A DNA stretch of 64,000 nucleotides, taken from contig NZ_ATUP01000001.1 of NCBI RefSeq assembly GCF_000420265.1, forward strand, positions 1,116,001-1,180,000, written 5' to 3'. The notes under the pieces were generated by a model. That model saw only the letters and a program-made list of their open reading frames with translations, ran no database searches and was not told the origin of the DNA. This DNA comes from Oceanicaulis alexandrii DSM 11625. Its GTDB lineage: Bacteria > Pseudomonadota > Alphaproteobacteria > Caulobacterales > Maricaulaceae. Shown in pieces: positions 63,014 to 64,000 of this stretch. The translations under genes and the position numbers were made by a program. Position 1 is the stretch's first letter, and each line of letters begins with the position of its first letter.

Positions 63014-64000
63014 CTACCAAGCGCCCGTCCAGGTCAGGTCAATGCGCACGCTGCGGCCCGCTTCGGAGACCCCTGCAAACACGCGCTCATAGTCTTCGTC
63101 AAAGACGTTATCGACGCCCAGATTGATGCGAAGCGGCTGATCCGCCAGCGGCGTCCAGCCGGCGTGCAGATCGAGAACCGCATAGCCGTCACGCTCTTGC
63201 GCGACGCTGTCGGCCTTGTCGAAATCCGCCGCAAAAGCCACGCGTCCCCCCAGGGTGAGACGCTGGGCTTCAAACGTGTAGCGCGCGTTCACAAAGCCCA
63301 TCACCGGCTGCAGCGCGCCCAGCGGCTCGCCCGTGGCCTTGTTCTCGCCATCCACTTCAAAGAGTGAGCCGGACAGCTCGAACGCGCCAACCGAATAGGC
63401 CGCCGCGATCTCGAAGCCTTCCAGTTCCGCTTCCGCCAGATTTTCCGAATACGTCGTCCCCGCCGAGCACGGCAGGAAGGGCGGCGCGAAACAGGTGGGG
63501 TTGAAGGCGAAGTCCACATTGAGATTGATCAGGTCTTCGGCGTCCGTCTGGAACCAGGCGCCCTTGATCTCGAACCGGTCATCGCCCGTGAACAGGCCCT
63601 GATGGCTGAAGGCGGCGCCGATCTCTAGGGTTTCGGTGTGCTCGGGCTTCAGATCGGGGTTGGCGATGAAGCTGTTGGTGATGAAGACCGGCGCGCCCAG
63701 GATCGGGTGCGGCAGGGAGAAGTGGGTGTCGCTGAGATAGAGCTCGTTCAGCGACGGCGCCCGGAACGCCTCGGCCCAGCTGCCAAACACGCGCACGCTG
63801 TCATTGGGCGCCCAGGTCGCGGCGAGGCGCGGGGAGATCGCATCGTCATCATTGCTGTCGGCCTGGTCTGACTCGCTCTCAAACTGGTCAAACCGCACGC
63901 CGGGCAGCACGATCAACTCGCCCGCCGCGCCCAGATCAAGCGTGCTCTCAAGCTGCGCCCAGACGCCGGTGAAACGGGTCGACCCGCTGGGCACGCCGCC
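63014..64000 (-). CDS. TonB-dependent receptor, C-terminal part (runs off the window)
   Basis: At least 328 residues of a beta-barrel are present: GVWAQLESTLDLG, SPRLAATWAPNDSVRVFGSWAEAFRAPS with the NEL-LS-turn, NPDLKPEHTETLEIGAAF, and the terminal NLGVDNVFDEDYERVFAGVSEAGRSVRIDLTWTGAW (quoted in part). Alternating strands and the aromatic end are typical of outer-membrane receptors. The plug domain and signal lie beyond 64000. It best matches the heme/hemoglobin or siderophore receptor group, but the ligand is unknown. Confidence 0.9.
   Translation of the reverse strand, partial: GGVPSGSTRFTGVWAQLESTLDLGAAGELIVLPGVRFDQFESESDQADSNDDDAISPRLAATWAPNDSVRVFGSWAEAFRAPSLNELYLSDTHFSLPHPILGAPVFITNSFIANPDLKPEHTETLEIGAAFSHQGLFTGDDRFEIKGAWFQTDAEDLINLNVDFAFNPTCFAPPFLPCSAGTTYSENLAEAELEGFEIAAAYSVGAFELSGSLFEVDGENKATGEPLGALQPVMGFVNARYTFEAQRLTLGGRVAFAADFDKADSVAQERDGYAVLDLHAGWTPLADQPLRINLGVDNVFDEDYERVFAGVSEAGRSVRIDLTWTGAW

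Overview
The window is GC-rich, densely coded chromosomal DNA, with no gap over 300 bp once starts are corrected. The gene content points to an alphaproteobacterium of the Caulobacterales/Maricaulales group, probably a marine prosthecate bacterium near Maricaulis or Oceanicaulis. The reasons are homologues of the Caulobacter cell-cycle factors GapR, TacA, RcdA and TrcR (DUF1013), an alphaproteobacterial-type S21, COQ9, a three-subunit transhydrogenase (PntAA/PntAB/PntB), DUF1192 and DUF465 proteins, and an envelope set with a TonB receptor, an M16 lipoprotein and an FKBP lipoprotein. Genus placement is inference. No tRNA, rRNA, CRISPR array, insertion sequence, integrase or prophage gene was recognised.

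Layout. 1-6500: start of prmA (leftward), then gapR, a conserved-looking unknown and an ASCH protein (rightward); a VOC protein and a secreted serine hydrolase face a membrane-bound winged-helix/TPR regulator; then a TacA-type sigma-54 activator. 6.7-16.7 kb: hydrolase, cytochrome oxidase subunit IV, pntAA-pntAB-pntB, hydrolase, methyltransferase, DinB, DUF1499 and an ABC-2 exporter pair. 16.7-28.1 kb: rpsU (with an apparent ATC start), COQ9, purEK, arsH, a diguanylate cyclase, two DUF465 proteins, ubiX, a TPR protein, an SDR, trcR, a quinone oxidoreductase, DUF1192, rcdA and rpmE. 28.2-35.4 kb: a MotA-like/OmpA-domain membrane pair, a possible CtrA box, an IMPase-family gene with efp, a Sel1 protein with thiE, an NlpC/P60 hydrolase and a methyltransferase. 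35.5-41.1 kb: gap-pgk-fba glycolytic genes, a sulfoquinovose-synthase-like gene and cysH. 41.1-51.7 kb: argE with an FKBP lipoprotein, an M16 peptidase, a fused peptide-ABC ATPase, valS of the archaeal-like type and an enoyl-CoA hydratase. 51.8-64 kb: methionine gamma-lyase opposite an Lrp regulator, a methyltransferase with a very AT-rich upstream region, uup, DUF2855, PPK2, DUF1254/DUF1214, a flavin monooxygenase, a carboxylesterase and a truncated TonB receptor.

Themes. Central metabolism and housekeeping dominate. A cell-cycle theme is spread across the window: in Caulobacter, RcdA is the adaptor that delivers TacA to ClpXP, and the TacA here ends in Ala-Gly. Sulfur metabolism recurs: cysH makes sulfite next to a sulfite-consuming sulfoquinovose synthase homologue, and methionine gamma-lyase lies further on. 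I see no multi-gene cassette that looks like a new defence or mobile system. The most unusual points are the rpsU start codon, the ValRS type, the AT-rich island at 54.2 kb, and candidate operators at arsH, the Lrp/methionine gamma-lyase pair and 30.45 kb.
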